Below, one piece after another: positions 56,213 through 64,000 of a stretch of 64,000 bases of DNA. Position numbers and translations under genes: made by a program. Positions within the stretch are counted from its first letter, which is position 1; each line of letters begins with the position of its first letter. This DNA is from Lithodes maja. Its lineage: Eukaryota; Arthropoda; Malacostraca; Decapoda; Lithodidae. Under the pieces are notes generated by a model. That model worked only from the letters and a program-made list of their open reading frames with translations, made no database searches and had not been told where the DNA came from. The DNA is taken from assembly GCA_037953745.1 (NCBI GenBank), contig JBAKBP010007134.1:1-64000 (forward strand). Direction: 5' to 3'.

Positions 56213-57010
56213 ACCCTTGCTCGCCATGCCCTCTCTCCATTCTCTGAATTTGGCCTCGGCATCTTGCATACTGTCAGCTATTAGGACTAAATCGTCTGCG
56301 TATAACAGTTCCAACGGGAGTCCGCCTCTAAAAACTCTAGACAGTGCCTCCAAGACCATAATAAAGAGGAGGGGGCTTAACACTGAACCCTGATGGACTC
56401 CAACACGGACTGCGAACTCATCACTCGGTACACCCTTCACCCTCACTGCACTTTGCGAATCCTCATACATCTTCATTATCACACGCACCAGCCATTCTTC
56501 CACACCAAGTTTATCATAGCCCACTGCACAACATCTCTAGGCACCCTATCAAAGGCCTTCTCCAGGTCTACAAACACAAAGTAAAGATCCCTGCCTTTTA
56601 GTAAGTATCTTTCCTGTATCTGCCTGACTATGAAGATCACATCGGTTGTACACCGTCCTGGCATAAAACCAAACGTTCGGCCAGGCAGCTTGGGGAACAC
56701 CAACACCAACAACAACAACAACTGCATATCATCAATGGAGATGCTTTGCCTGATCAAACCCTCAAAGACTCTCACAGACCTTCATGATTTGGTCAATCAT
56801 TTTCAGGCCCCTATAATTTCCTCTATCTAGCGCATCCCCTTTTCCTTTGTATATACTTACTATTACACTTTTGAGCCAATCCTCTGGGATTTTCTCATCT
56901 TTAATAATGGTGTTTATCAACTCAGTGACTAAGTTGACACCAGTCTCCCCTGAGGCTTTTATTATCTCAGCGACAATGTCAGAGCACCCTGGAGCTTTAC
57001 CGTCCTTCAT

Positions 57011-57175
57011 TGAAAATTATTAGGTGGATGTTAATCCTGAAACATTCAAATGCCTTATTGTCAACAAATCTATTGCAGATACCTGTCTGGTGAGTAGCCT
57101 ACTATGCCGAATGTTTCGGAACCTGCCGAGAGGTGGTGCCCGTGTACGCCAGTTTGCCTGCTCCGTGCCTCATAG
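57011..57175 (+). pseudogene. Decayed duplicate of DNAJC10 CGPC exon
   Basis: After an AG (57019-57020 region) it reads VDVNPETFKCLIVNK, matching VKLAPETFERLIANK. With one frameshift it continues YYAECFGTCREVVPVYA, matching DYFANWCGPCREMAPEY. The catalytic WCGPC has become CFGTC. It abuts the 5' end of the LINE-P copy at 57010. Confidence 0.75.
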
Positions 57176-57237
57176 AATTTTATGTCTCCTTTCTAACAGT
57201 ATTTTCTCTTTGATCTTCCATTAGCAATTATGATAAG

Positions 57238-57306
57238 TTCTTTGGTCTTTTTACTGTGTTCGTCCAAGTTTTGGTTTGTTTATTTTGCAAGTTTTACATT
57301 ATAATT
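57238..57306 (+). repeat. PLE-tail short fragment
   Basis: CAAGTTTTGGTTTGTTTATT and GCAAGTTTTACATTATAAT only; it lies between DNAJC10 exon relics. Confidence 0.6.
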
Positions 57307-57393
57307 AGTGGTGAAGCTTGACCAGAAGTATTTGAACATTGATAATCGAAAATAGATCCTGAAACATTTGAAAGTCTGAATGCTAACCACCCT
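57307..57393 (+). pseudogene. Two further short relics of the CGPC exon start
   Basis: 57307-57344 reads VVKLDQKYLNI and 57352-57393 reads DPETFESLNANHP. Both resemble the live VVKLAPETFERLIANKP starting at 57416. They are only about 20-110 bp before it. Alignment was by eye. Confidence 0.55.
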
Positions 57394-57415
57394 TTTTTTT
57401 TTTTCTCTCTCTCAG

Positions 57416-57692
57416 TCGTGAAGTTGGCTCCCGAAACTTTTGAACGCCTGATTGCCAACAAACCTGTGGGACAGACTTGGGTGGTTGACTACTTTGCCAA
57501 CTGGTGCGGGCCGTGCAGAGAGATGGCCCCTGAATATCGGCGGTTTGCCCGTGCCATGTCTGACGTTAAGACCATGGGGGTGGCGTCTATAGACTGTGCT
57601 GTACATGGCCACGTCTGTCAGCGGCAGGGCATCCACAGTTACCCCACCGTCATGATTTACCCAGCCAGTAGTCAGGGAGCACAAACTCAATA
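57416..57692 (+). CDS. DNAJC10: DNAJC10 exon: Trx domain with CGPC
   Basis: A pyrimidine-rich tract and CAG (57413-57415) precede it. It encodes VVKLAPETFERLIANK, WVVDYFANWCGPCREMAPEY, ASIDCAVHGHVCQRQGIHSY (then PT, cis-Pro) and leaves TA before GTTAGT. The in-frame TAG at 57691-57693 is only the splice junction. Partial copies of this exon lie just upstream. Confidence 0.9.
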
Positions 57693-58293
57693 GTTAGTAC
57701 CAAAACCAATTTTACTTTTCTTCCCTTTATTGTACAGTCACACCACAAAGTCTTTGACTAGGGGAGCTCTGCAAATGTTGTGCTTAAACACAAGTGCACA
57801 TTCAAACAGTCAAATCCCATTCTGGGTGAACCTTGTGAAGCAAACTGCATAATGATTTAAAAATAGATCCCTGCCCTTTGCAAGTCTGTATAGACAAAGC
57901 TTTATTTTATTCCTTGTCAAGGACTTAGTGGTGTAACTGTGTAGCCTATGTTCAGTAAACAGTATGTATTTTTATTATCCCTTGGCTCCAAATACACTAC
58001 AGTACAGTATATGACAAAATATACAACACATAATTATATTCATTATTGATACTTTGTTTACCCCCTTGTTCCAATTGTGGTATATTTATTTCAGTACAGT
58101 ATTTATTTAATTTACTGGTAATAGATTTGTTATTCTTCTGTAAAAATATACCCCTTGGCTCTACATGGGTGAAGGTTCTGGGGACAACCTCCGGGGCAGT
58201 CTGGAGACAGTGACCTGGGCATAGTATTTTTTTGTTACTGGCTTCTTTACTTTTACTTAATTCAGATTTACTAACTCATCTCTTCACCAACAG

Positions 58294-58495
58294 CAAATTT
58301 AATGGGTGGTCTCGTGATGCACCCTCCTTCCGTCAGTGGGCCTTCTCCTTCCTGCCGTCCTATGTGACTGAGCTTGACGGGGATTCCTTCTCTCGCGTCA
58401 TGGCTGCCCACGACCGACCTTGGCTGGTAGACTTTTATGCTCCCTGGTGCGGACATTGCCAGGTGTTCGCCCCAGACTTTGAGGATGTGGCCAGG
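58294..58495 (+). CDS. DNAJC10: DNAJC10 exon: linker and Trx domain with CGHC
   Basis: Acceptor ACAG 58290-58293, donor GTGAGT 58496. TA plus C restores Tyr, then KFNGWSRDAPSFRQWAFSFL and WLVDFYAPWCGHCQVFAPDF. The active site is PDI-like CGHC. Confidence 0.9.
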
Positions 58496-58680
58496 GTGAG
58501 TGGAGGGGATTCTATTTTTAACTTTTCAATCCGATGATAATTATTATACATTGAAAGTCCAACGTCCAGTAATCGAAATACCCCAATAGTTTGAATTTTT
58601 GTAGACCAAAATGAATTGCCATTAAAATTAGTAAAACATTAAGAATAACAAAGAAAGCAGTATAAATATTATAAAACATA

Positions 58681-58940
58681 TTAGTGTATCCAACGGCAGT
58701 CAAAATAGACGGGAGCATGATCGCAACCGTCCCCCGCTGTCATGTTTACATAGGTCGATAGCCGCGGTTAAGTTCGCGTCTATTTTGTCGGCGATTTTTT
58801 TTTATTTTATTTGCCCCCTGCTGGCAATATATAAGATGATGACAATATGACATGGGGGGGGGGGGGGGGGGGGGGGAGGCTCAACATATTATTGTATCCA
58901 ACGGCAGTCAAAATAGACAGGAACATGATCGCAAGCGTCC
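58681..58940. repeat. Duplicated ~50-bp block around a poly-G run
   Basis: GTATCCAACGGCAGTCAAAA occurs at about 58686 and 58886 with GATCGCAA.CGTCC after each. A poly-G run of about 22 lies at 58855-58876. Confidence 0.7.
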
Positions 58941-60086
58941 ACTACCGGCGCCACTCCGCGTAGTGTAAACAAGACGAGCGGTACGCCCGAACACTACATT
59001 CTTGCCGAGGAATGACTATACGTTAGGCAAGGGAAGTGGTAATAAACAGGAATGAATGGAGAATGCTTGTGAATAGATTAGTGGAAACGTGGTCATTTGG
59101 AAGAAGGGGTCGGGCGCCAGTTGGACTAGATAATAGTCCTCTCTTAGGGTATAGACTCAATCAGAACTTGGAATATGGCAAGTAGAGGGACAATCTTCCA
59201 ATGACTGAATGTAGAGCATCGTGCCAGGGAAACTTTAGTCGGAGTTCCACTGTGTAAGTGAAATCATGCAGGCAACTGGAAATTTACCTAGTGATGAAAT
59301 GCAGTTTCACCAAGCAGATAAGCCTGGAATTAGAAAGAGAGAGGTTTTTATTGTGCCCTTGGGTTTGTTTTGCCTTAGTCTTGCTACCTTTTATTTATAA
59401 CTTTTATTGCCGGTACTTTGTTTTTTGTTCTTTTATATTGATTTCTTGCAAGTGCTAAAGAATTTCTTTAGGAAGTAATGCTTTTGGCAAACCTAACTAC
59501 AATTTGTTGAACTCACTTTGAATTCGCCTCACCTCGCTGTAGCACCGGCAGAGTTCCATATGCTGAGTATTGCAGGCAGAGTTGGCGGATAATACTTTGA
59601 TTAATTATCCAGGGCGGGGTGAGCAGATTATATTCCAGTGCACTAATAAGCTTTGAGTGCGGACTCATTTCTTACTGCCTGGCCAGGACTTGACTCCACT
59701 GTCAGCACTTCCATCCGCTATCATTACTCACGGTCAACTGTCTTCCGACGCCATGACTCAGTTACTCATCGCCCTGCTCATGACGTCACAATATCGACGC
59801 TCCATATATGCACTAGTTTCCGTGCCCCATTTGAATTAATTTGTTTTTTATCTTTCTTGTCTTTTCCGATTACGTACCTTTTATGTAATATATATTGTAT
59901 TTATTCCACATTATTCTTATTGTACTTTCCCACTTATGTTGTGTATTTTCTCATAACATAATTACTTAATACCCATTTATCTAATTATTCTTATTGTACT
60001 TTTTCCACTTATGTATTTTGTCATAACATATTCACTTTAATACCCAAGTTTCTAATTACTAAGACTAACACAATTATCATCAACAG
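58941..60086. other. Last DNAJC10 intron, unrecognised
   Basis: No exon or known repeat was recognised. TTCTTATTGTACTTT.CCAC occurs twice (about 59920 and 59990), a local duplication. Confidence 0.4.
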
Positions 60087-60359
60087 ATCTTGGAGGGGAC
60101 AGTATCAGCTGGCAAGCTGAACTGTGAACGTCACCGGGCAGCCTGTCAGCGTGCCGGGGTGCGAGCTTACCCTACTGTCCGTCTGTACCAGCCCTCGTCC
60201 AGACCCAGGCAACCCCACGATGGTTCCCCTCTCCCCACTCTAGACACCCGGGATATTGTGGATAGAGTACAGGCAATGTTGGGGGCCGGTAGAAGGTTGG
60301 GGGAGATTACAGAGCAGGAGAGTAAAACACAAAAGAGACTAAAGAAGGACGAGTTATGA
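60087..60359 (+). CDS. DNAJC10: DNAJC10 last exon with KDEL
   Basis: Acceptor ACAG 60083-60086. It encodes ILEGTVSAGKLNCERHRAAC, GVRAYPTVRLYQPSS and a basic tail ending KRLKKDEL, stop TGA 60357-60359. C-terminal KDEL marks an ER-lumen resident. Confidence 0.92.
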   Translation: MLEGTVSAGKLNCERHRAACQRAGVRAYPTVRLYQPSSRPRQPHDGSPLPTLDTRDIVDRVQAMLGAGRRLGEITEQESKTQKRLKKDEL

Positions 60360-60694
60360 TTGTGTTTTGTCATAATAGTAATTTTTTCTTTTTTAACGGA
60401 AGGTAAAATTCAACTTCTACTTTGAGATCATAAGATCATCTTTGCACTTGAAAGTAATAAGAAGAAAGATAAATTATAAATATATTTACAGATACTGATA
60501 AGATTTTAAGTTACATGTGGCTAAATGAAGTTCTAGACACCTTAGTTATTGTGGATAGGGTGCAGACTTCATTGGAGTTCAGTAGGGGATTGGGCCTGAG
60601 TAAAATGCAAAAGAGGGTAAAAGATTAATTATGATTTTGCTTGATGATAATGATAATATTTATATACAGTACTTAGGGAAGTGTCCGTCTTAGG

Positions 60695-60740
60695 TCCGTC
60701 AAACGCACAACAACAACAACACACACACACACACACAGTC
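60695..60740. repeat. (AAC)n and (AC)n microsatellite
   Basis: Short ACA/AC repeat run immediately before the 5'-truncated end of CR1-c. Confidence 0.85.
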
Positions 60741-60744
60741 ACTC

Positions 60745-62275
60745 ACACAGAAAATCTATGGGCCCAGATAACATTGCTGGATGGGTATTGAGAGAATGTT
60801 CTGAACAACTAGTGAGACCTATTTTTAATATTGTTCAACACTCATTAAACAAGGGGGAACTTCCCTTAGAATTGAAACAAGCAAATATAACTCCAATATA
60901 TAAAAGTGGAAATAAAGAAGACCCGCTAAATTATCGACCGGTATCCTTAACGAGTGTTATATGCAAGCTTTGCGAAAAGATTATTAGAAAAAGATGGGTG
61001 GGTATGTTGGAGGAGAGGGAAATAATTTCAAGCAAGCAGTTCGGGTTCAGAAAAGGTCATTCGTGTACCACAAATTTGTTGAGTTACTATGATAGGGTAA
61101 TTGACATTGTACAAGGGAGGGAGGGGTGGGTGGATTGTATTTACTTAGATTTCAAGAAGGCATTTGATAAGGTGCCTCATAAGAGATTGTTGTGGAAGCT
61201 CAGGACTGTGGGGCGGGTTGAGGGAGTATTATTAAAGTGGATGGAAAACTATTTAATTGGGAGGGAAATGCGAACAGTAATAAAAGGAAAGTTCTCCTCG
61301 TGGAAAAGGGTAAAAAGCGGAGTGCCTCAAGGATCGGTGTTGGCCCCAATCATGTTTTTGGTTTTCATCAACGACCTTCAAATGGGAATAGGCTCATATA
61401 TATCTATGTTTGCTGATGATGCAAAATTAATGAAGCATATTACAAGTAGGAGTAGTTGTGAAGAATTACAGAGAGACCTAGATAAGTTATATGAGTGGAG
61501 TCAAACTTGGAAAATGGAATTCAACACGAGTAAGTGTCAGGTTCTTGAGATGGGAAAAAGTAAATATAGACCTTCTTGGGGATATAAAATAGGAGATGAA
61601 ATAATTAGTAAAGCTGTGAAAGCAAAAGACCTAGGGGTAGTTGTGGCAGACAGCTTGTCACCTGAACAGCATATAAATAAAATAACTGGTGAAACCTATG
61701 CAGTGTTGACTAACATGAGAATAGCTCTGAATTATTTAGATGAAGAGATGTTAGCAAAAATAATAGGGACAATAATACGACCAAGACTGGAGTATGCAGC
61801 AGTGGTGTGGTCTCCACACCTTATAAAACATAATAAAAAACTGGAAAGAGTTCAGAGAGTTGCCACTAAGATGATAGCTAGCCTTAGAGACCTGCCTTAT
61901 GAGGAAAGATTGGAGAGGCTAAAGCTGCCAACGCTGAGGGAGAGGAGAGAGAGAGGTGACATGATCATGATGTTTAAGTGTGTGAAAGGTTTTGAGAAGA
62001 TCGACAAGGGAGATTTTGTGGTGAGGGACGAGGGAAGAACCAGGGGTCATGATTGTAAGTTGAGGAAAGTTATATGTAAGTCTGATGTAAGAAAGTTCAG
62101 CTTCCCGTATAGAAGCATTGAGTGTTGGAATAAGTTGGATGGGGAGGTGGTGGGAGCAAGAAATATCCAAACTTTTAAAGCAAAATTGGATAAATGTAGA
62201 GAGAGAGACAGGACAACACGAGCTTAGGCTCAAATCCTGTATACTACAATTAGGTGAGTACAATTAGGTGAGTAC
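60745..62275 (+). mobile_element. CR1-like LINE (CR1-c)
   Basis: Open frame of 489 codons (60758-62227): SMGPDNIAGWVLRECSEQLV, PLNYRPVSLTSVICKLCEKI, YLDFKKAFDKVPHKRLLWKL, SGVPQGSVLAPIMFLVFIND, MFADDAKLM, RPRLEYAAVVWSPHL. It ends GACAACACGAGC, then two units of ACAATTAGGTGAGT. It is related to CR1-a (same 3' end layout) but clearly diverged, and 5'-truncated just before RT. Confidence 0.85.
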
Positions 62276-62399
62276 ACAGCTGACTCCTGCTTGAAATGAC
62301 GACAAAAGCAACTGGTCAATAATTTTCTGTAGTCTCAATCGATGCATGAAAGCCGTGGGCTGCAACTTTGGAATGGTAACAATGGTAAAATAAATCTAT

Positions 62400-62953
62400 T
62401 AAAATGTAAAACTTGCAAACTAAACAAACCAAAATTGGGACAAGGACAATATAAAGTCAAATTAAATTATCAAAATCGCTATGTGGAAACAACGCTTACT
62501 AAAATGAAAATTATTAAATAAAAGAACACAATCCACCACATAGGGTGTACATTACTACATGAGCAAGTTAATCTGTTTCCCAAGCAAACTAATCGCACAT
62601 ATAACAACGCACTATCGTCACGTTAAAGGAAGTAGTCAAGTTTGGGTAGTCCGGGACGTTCTGGCAAATTTGACTAAACTCTGCATGAATAAAGAAACTA
62701 AATGTTAAATGTCAAAATATTATTTAAAATCAAATTTGCAACATGACAAGACATTAACAATAGTACAAAATACAAATATTGATAAGATATCTATACTATT
62801 ACAAAATAATATATAAAATACAGTACAGCACTCACTAACGATAGTGCTATCGGGTATTAATATTAATAATAGAAAAAGAAAAAGATAAACAATAAATACA
62901 GACAAAAAACAATAAATACAGACAAAAAGTAAGCAGAGGTTATACAAGAAACT
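62400..62953 (-). repeat. Penelope-like element 3' region
   Basis: Reads on the minus strand from the stop at 62954 down to TTGCAAGTTTTACATTTTAA. This is the source sequence of the dispersed PLE-tail repeats, of which about ten pieces occur in the window. Confidence 0.75.
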
Positions 62954-63859
62954 TCAAGTTAAAAAGGCTTGATTAAAATTATTGATGTCAAATTTTAGAA
63001 TACAGTCACAATAATTGACCCTAAAAAGATTAAATTTATGGAACAATTTACTTGCCTCAAAACCTCTGTCCACTAAGAGTCTGTATAGTAACCTAGCTCT
63101 AGCCCAAAAGTCATCTACTTTAGTGCAGATTTTACAAAATCTTATTAATTGGGAATAAAAACAATTATAAGTTATTTTACTATCGATATTACTACTAGGG
63201 AAAGGAAAGTTTATTACGTTAAAATTAAAATCATCAACTTTGTGATATACTTTAAGTATGCACTGTTCATTAACAATCTCTATATTTATATCAAGAAAAT
63301 TTTCAACTTTATAATTTACGTTACATTGTGTGAGGGGAATAGAATTAGGGTAAATAAGTTTAGCAACTTGATTAAAATTTAACAAATTGCAAACAAGAAT
63401 ATCATCAATATATCTACTATTATTACTTAACAGTTTAGCAAGTGCTAATTTTTCTGGGATTTTATTTTTCTTGCTACTGTCAACTAAGTCTTTTATATAT
63501 TTAAATTCTAAAGCAAGCAAGAATAAGTCTGCAATTAAAGGGCTAGCATTTCCACCCATAGGAATTCCTAATATTTGTTTGAAAATGTACGGGCCGAATC
63601 TAACATAAGTATTGAAAAGGAGGAATTTAAGGGCATCTTTAAGTTTAGTTCTATCAAAATATATAGAACTAGTGGGAGTAGAGCTAAGTGATGCATTATT
63701 AAAATATGTATAAACATTTATGAAATAATTACCATTCCTAACGAACCTGTCAAAGTGCAAATCTATAATAAAGCAAAGCTCTGAATATACTAAATCTAAA
63801 GGCAAATTGGTATACAAAGTTGAAAAGTCGAAGCTATGTACAGAGGTAACTTTCGGCAT
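62954..63859 (-). CDS. Penelope-like element reverse transcriptase
   Basis: 301 codons starting MPKVTSVHSFDFSTLYTNLP (first visible Met; the N-terminus is probably truncated). It includes FGPYIFKQILGIPMGGNASP, LIADLFLLALEFKYI, then NSRYIDDILVCNL with the catalytic YIDD, and FLDINIEIV. These are the motifs of Penelope-like RTs (telomerase-related). About 100 residues follow RT (FWARARLLYRLLVDRGF) with no GIY-YIG endonuclease visible. It is intergenic, downstream of DNAJC10. Confidence 0.85.
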   Translation of the reverse strand: MPKVTSVHSFDFSTLYTNLPLDLVYSELCFIIDLHFDRFVRNGNYFINVYTYFNNASLSSTPTSSIYFDRTKLKDALKFLLFNTYVRFGPYIFKQILGIPMGGNASPLIADLFLLALEFKYIKDLVDSSKKNKIPEKLALAKLLSNNSRYIDDILVCNLLNFNQVAKLIYPNSIPLTQCNVNYKVENFLDINIEIVNEQCILKVYHKVDDFNFNVINFPFPSSNIDSKITYNCFYSQLIRFCKICTKVDDFWARARLLYRLLVDRGFEASKLFHKFNLFRVNYCDCILKFDINNFNQAFLT

Positions 63860-63890
63860 GGTATTTATTTTATCCTTTAATTTTAATCCT

Positions 63891-64000
63891 TCCTTTAACG
63901 TGACGATAGTGCGTTGTTATATGTGCGATTAGTTTGCTTGGGAAACAGATTAACTTGCTCATGTAGTAATGTACACCCTATGTGGTGGATTGTGTTCTTT
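63891..64000 (+). repeat. PLE-tail copy, inverted relative to the PLE
   Basis: TTTAACGTGACGATAGTGCG through CACCCTATGTGGTGGATTG, continuing past the window edge. With 62400-62665 (-) it makes inverted ends around the PLE ORF. Confidence 0.8.

Larger units (their letters stand above)
53640..57010 (-). mobile_element. LINE-P copy carrying two MITE-A insertions
   Basis: The minus strand runs: KDGKAPGCSDIVAEIIKASG, IVSIYKGKGDALDRGNYRGL, FGFMPGRCTTDVIF, FVFVDLEKAFDRVPRDVV, RVGVHQGSVLSPLLFI, LLYADDLVLIADS, then [MITE-A] RVNINKTKVM, PHD-like finger PCAVCGKGVGVNSIQCSICR, KFCYLGDTISAGG, RLGWYGHVERMDEQNWV, KAALN, then [MITE-A] and the 3' end to a TATG tail near 53640. A ~50-bp LINE-N/SINE-N tail piece (about 56672-56722) interrupts just before FGFMPGR. 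It is 5'-truncated and abuts a DNAJC10 exon relic. Confidence 0.85.
39614..60359 (+). other. DNAJC10: Gene: DnaJ homolog C10 / ERdj5, C-terminal half
   Basis: Six exons join in frame: 39614-39760, 45061-45298, 50711-50872, 57416-57692, 58294-58495 and 60087-60359. ERdj5 is an ER-lumen disulfide reductase working with BiP in folding and ER-associated degradation. The visible peptide starts in the second redox-inactive thioredoxin-like domain (LPALLTTISLGRVECS, YEIHHGRL). It continues with three catalytic thioredoxin domains: DFYAPWCPPC, DYFANWCGPC and DFYAPWCGHC. Between the last two sits the family linker FNGWSRDAPSFRQWAFSFLP. It ends KKDEL, the ER retrieval signal. The J domain, first thioredoxin domain and first inactive domain are not found upstream on this strand. 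The introns hold most of the mobile DNA between 40 and 60 kb. Confidence 0.9.

Noticed and set aside
57691..57693. TAG as the end of the DNAJC10 protein
   Set aside because: It is part of the donor site: TA is completed by C of the next exon to Tyr, and the protein continues to KDEL.
59653..59961. 102-codon ORF in the last DNAJC10 intron
   Set aside because: Low-complexity, no recognisable domain, and it lies within a well supported intron.

Overview
The window is nuclear DNA from an animal with spliced genes, long introns and very dense transposable elements. Codon use, the arthropod-like gene set, abundant (GATA)n/(CT)n/(AAC)n microsatellites and the LINE families (PHD-finger LINE, CR1-like, I-like, Penelope-like) suggest an arthropod, most plausibly a decapod crustacean. 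That placement is inference; species cannot be read from the sequence.

Three host genes are visible, all partial at the 5' end. (1) + strand 765-9070: the last six visible exons (287 codons) of a medium-chain zinc-type alcohol dehydrogenase/quinone-oxidoreductase-like enzyme. (2) - strand 25698-21051: seven exons of a synaptotagmin-like tandem-C2 protein ending in a WHxL-type tail and lacking most calcium ligands. (3) + strand 39614-60359: six exons covering the C-terminal half of ERdj5/DNAJC10 (three thioredoxin domains with CPPC, CGPC and CGHC, ending KDEL). Genes 1 and 2 converge; genes 2 and 3 diverge. All exon junctions keep phase and have GT/AG ends. Decayed duplicates of two DNAJC10 exons lie in its introns.

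Almost everything else is mobile DNA, much of it nested. Working names: LINE-P (PHD finger between RT and C-terminus, TATG-rich tail), LINE-G (tail (GATA)n), LINE-N (tail (AAC)n) with a nonautonomous partner 'SINE-N' that shares its 3' end, LINE-A (poly-A tail), CR1-a/b/c (short tandem 3' repeats), an I-like LINE with RNase H, a Penelope-like element (PLE), and several TIR elements: MITE-A (~485 bp, TTAA site), MITE-B (~215 bp, TTAA), MITE-D, mariner-like (TA), pogo-like (TA) and a ~3 kb TTA-flanked element. Target-site duplications or empty sites fix the order of many insertions.

Region by region: 0-9 kb dehydrogenase gene with a three-level LINE-P nest in one intron; 9-21 kb gene-free, with TIR elements, a 485-bp tandem array and a 315-bp tandem repeat containing a tRNA-like unit; 21-25.7 kb synaptotagmin-like gene; 26-39.6 kb stacked LINEs and MITEs; 39.6-60.4 kb DNAJC10 exons separated by nested LINE/SINE/MITE blocks; 60.7-64 kb a CR1-like LINE and a Penelope-like element. 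No rRNA gene, CRISPR array or convincing functional tRNA gene was seen.
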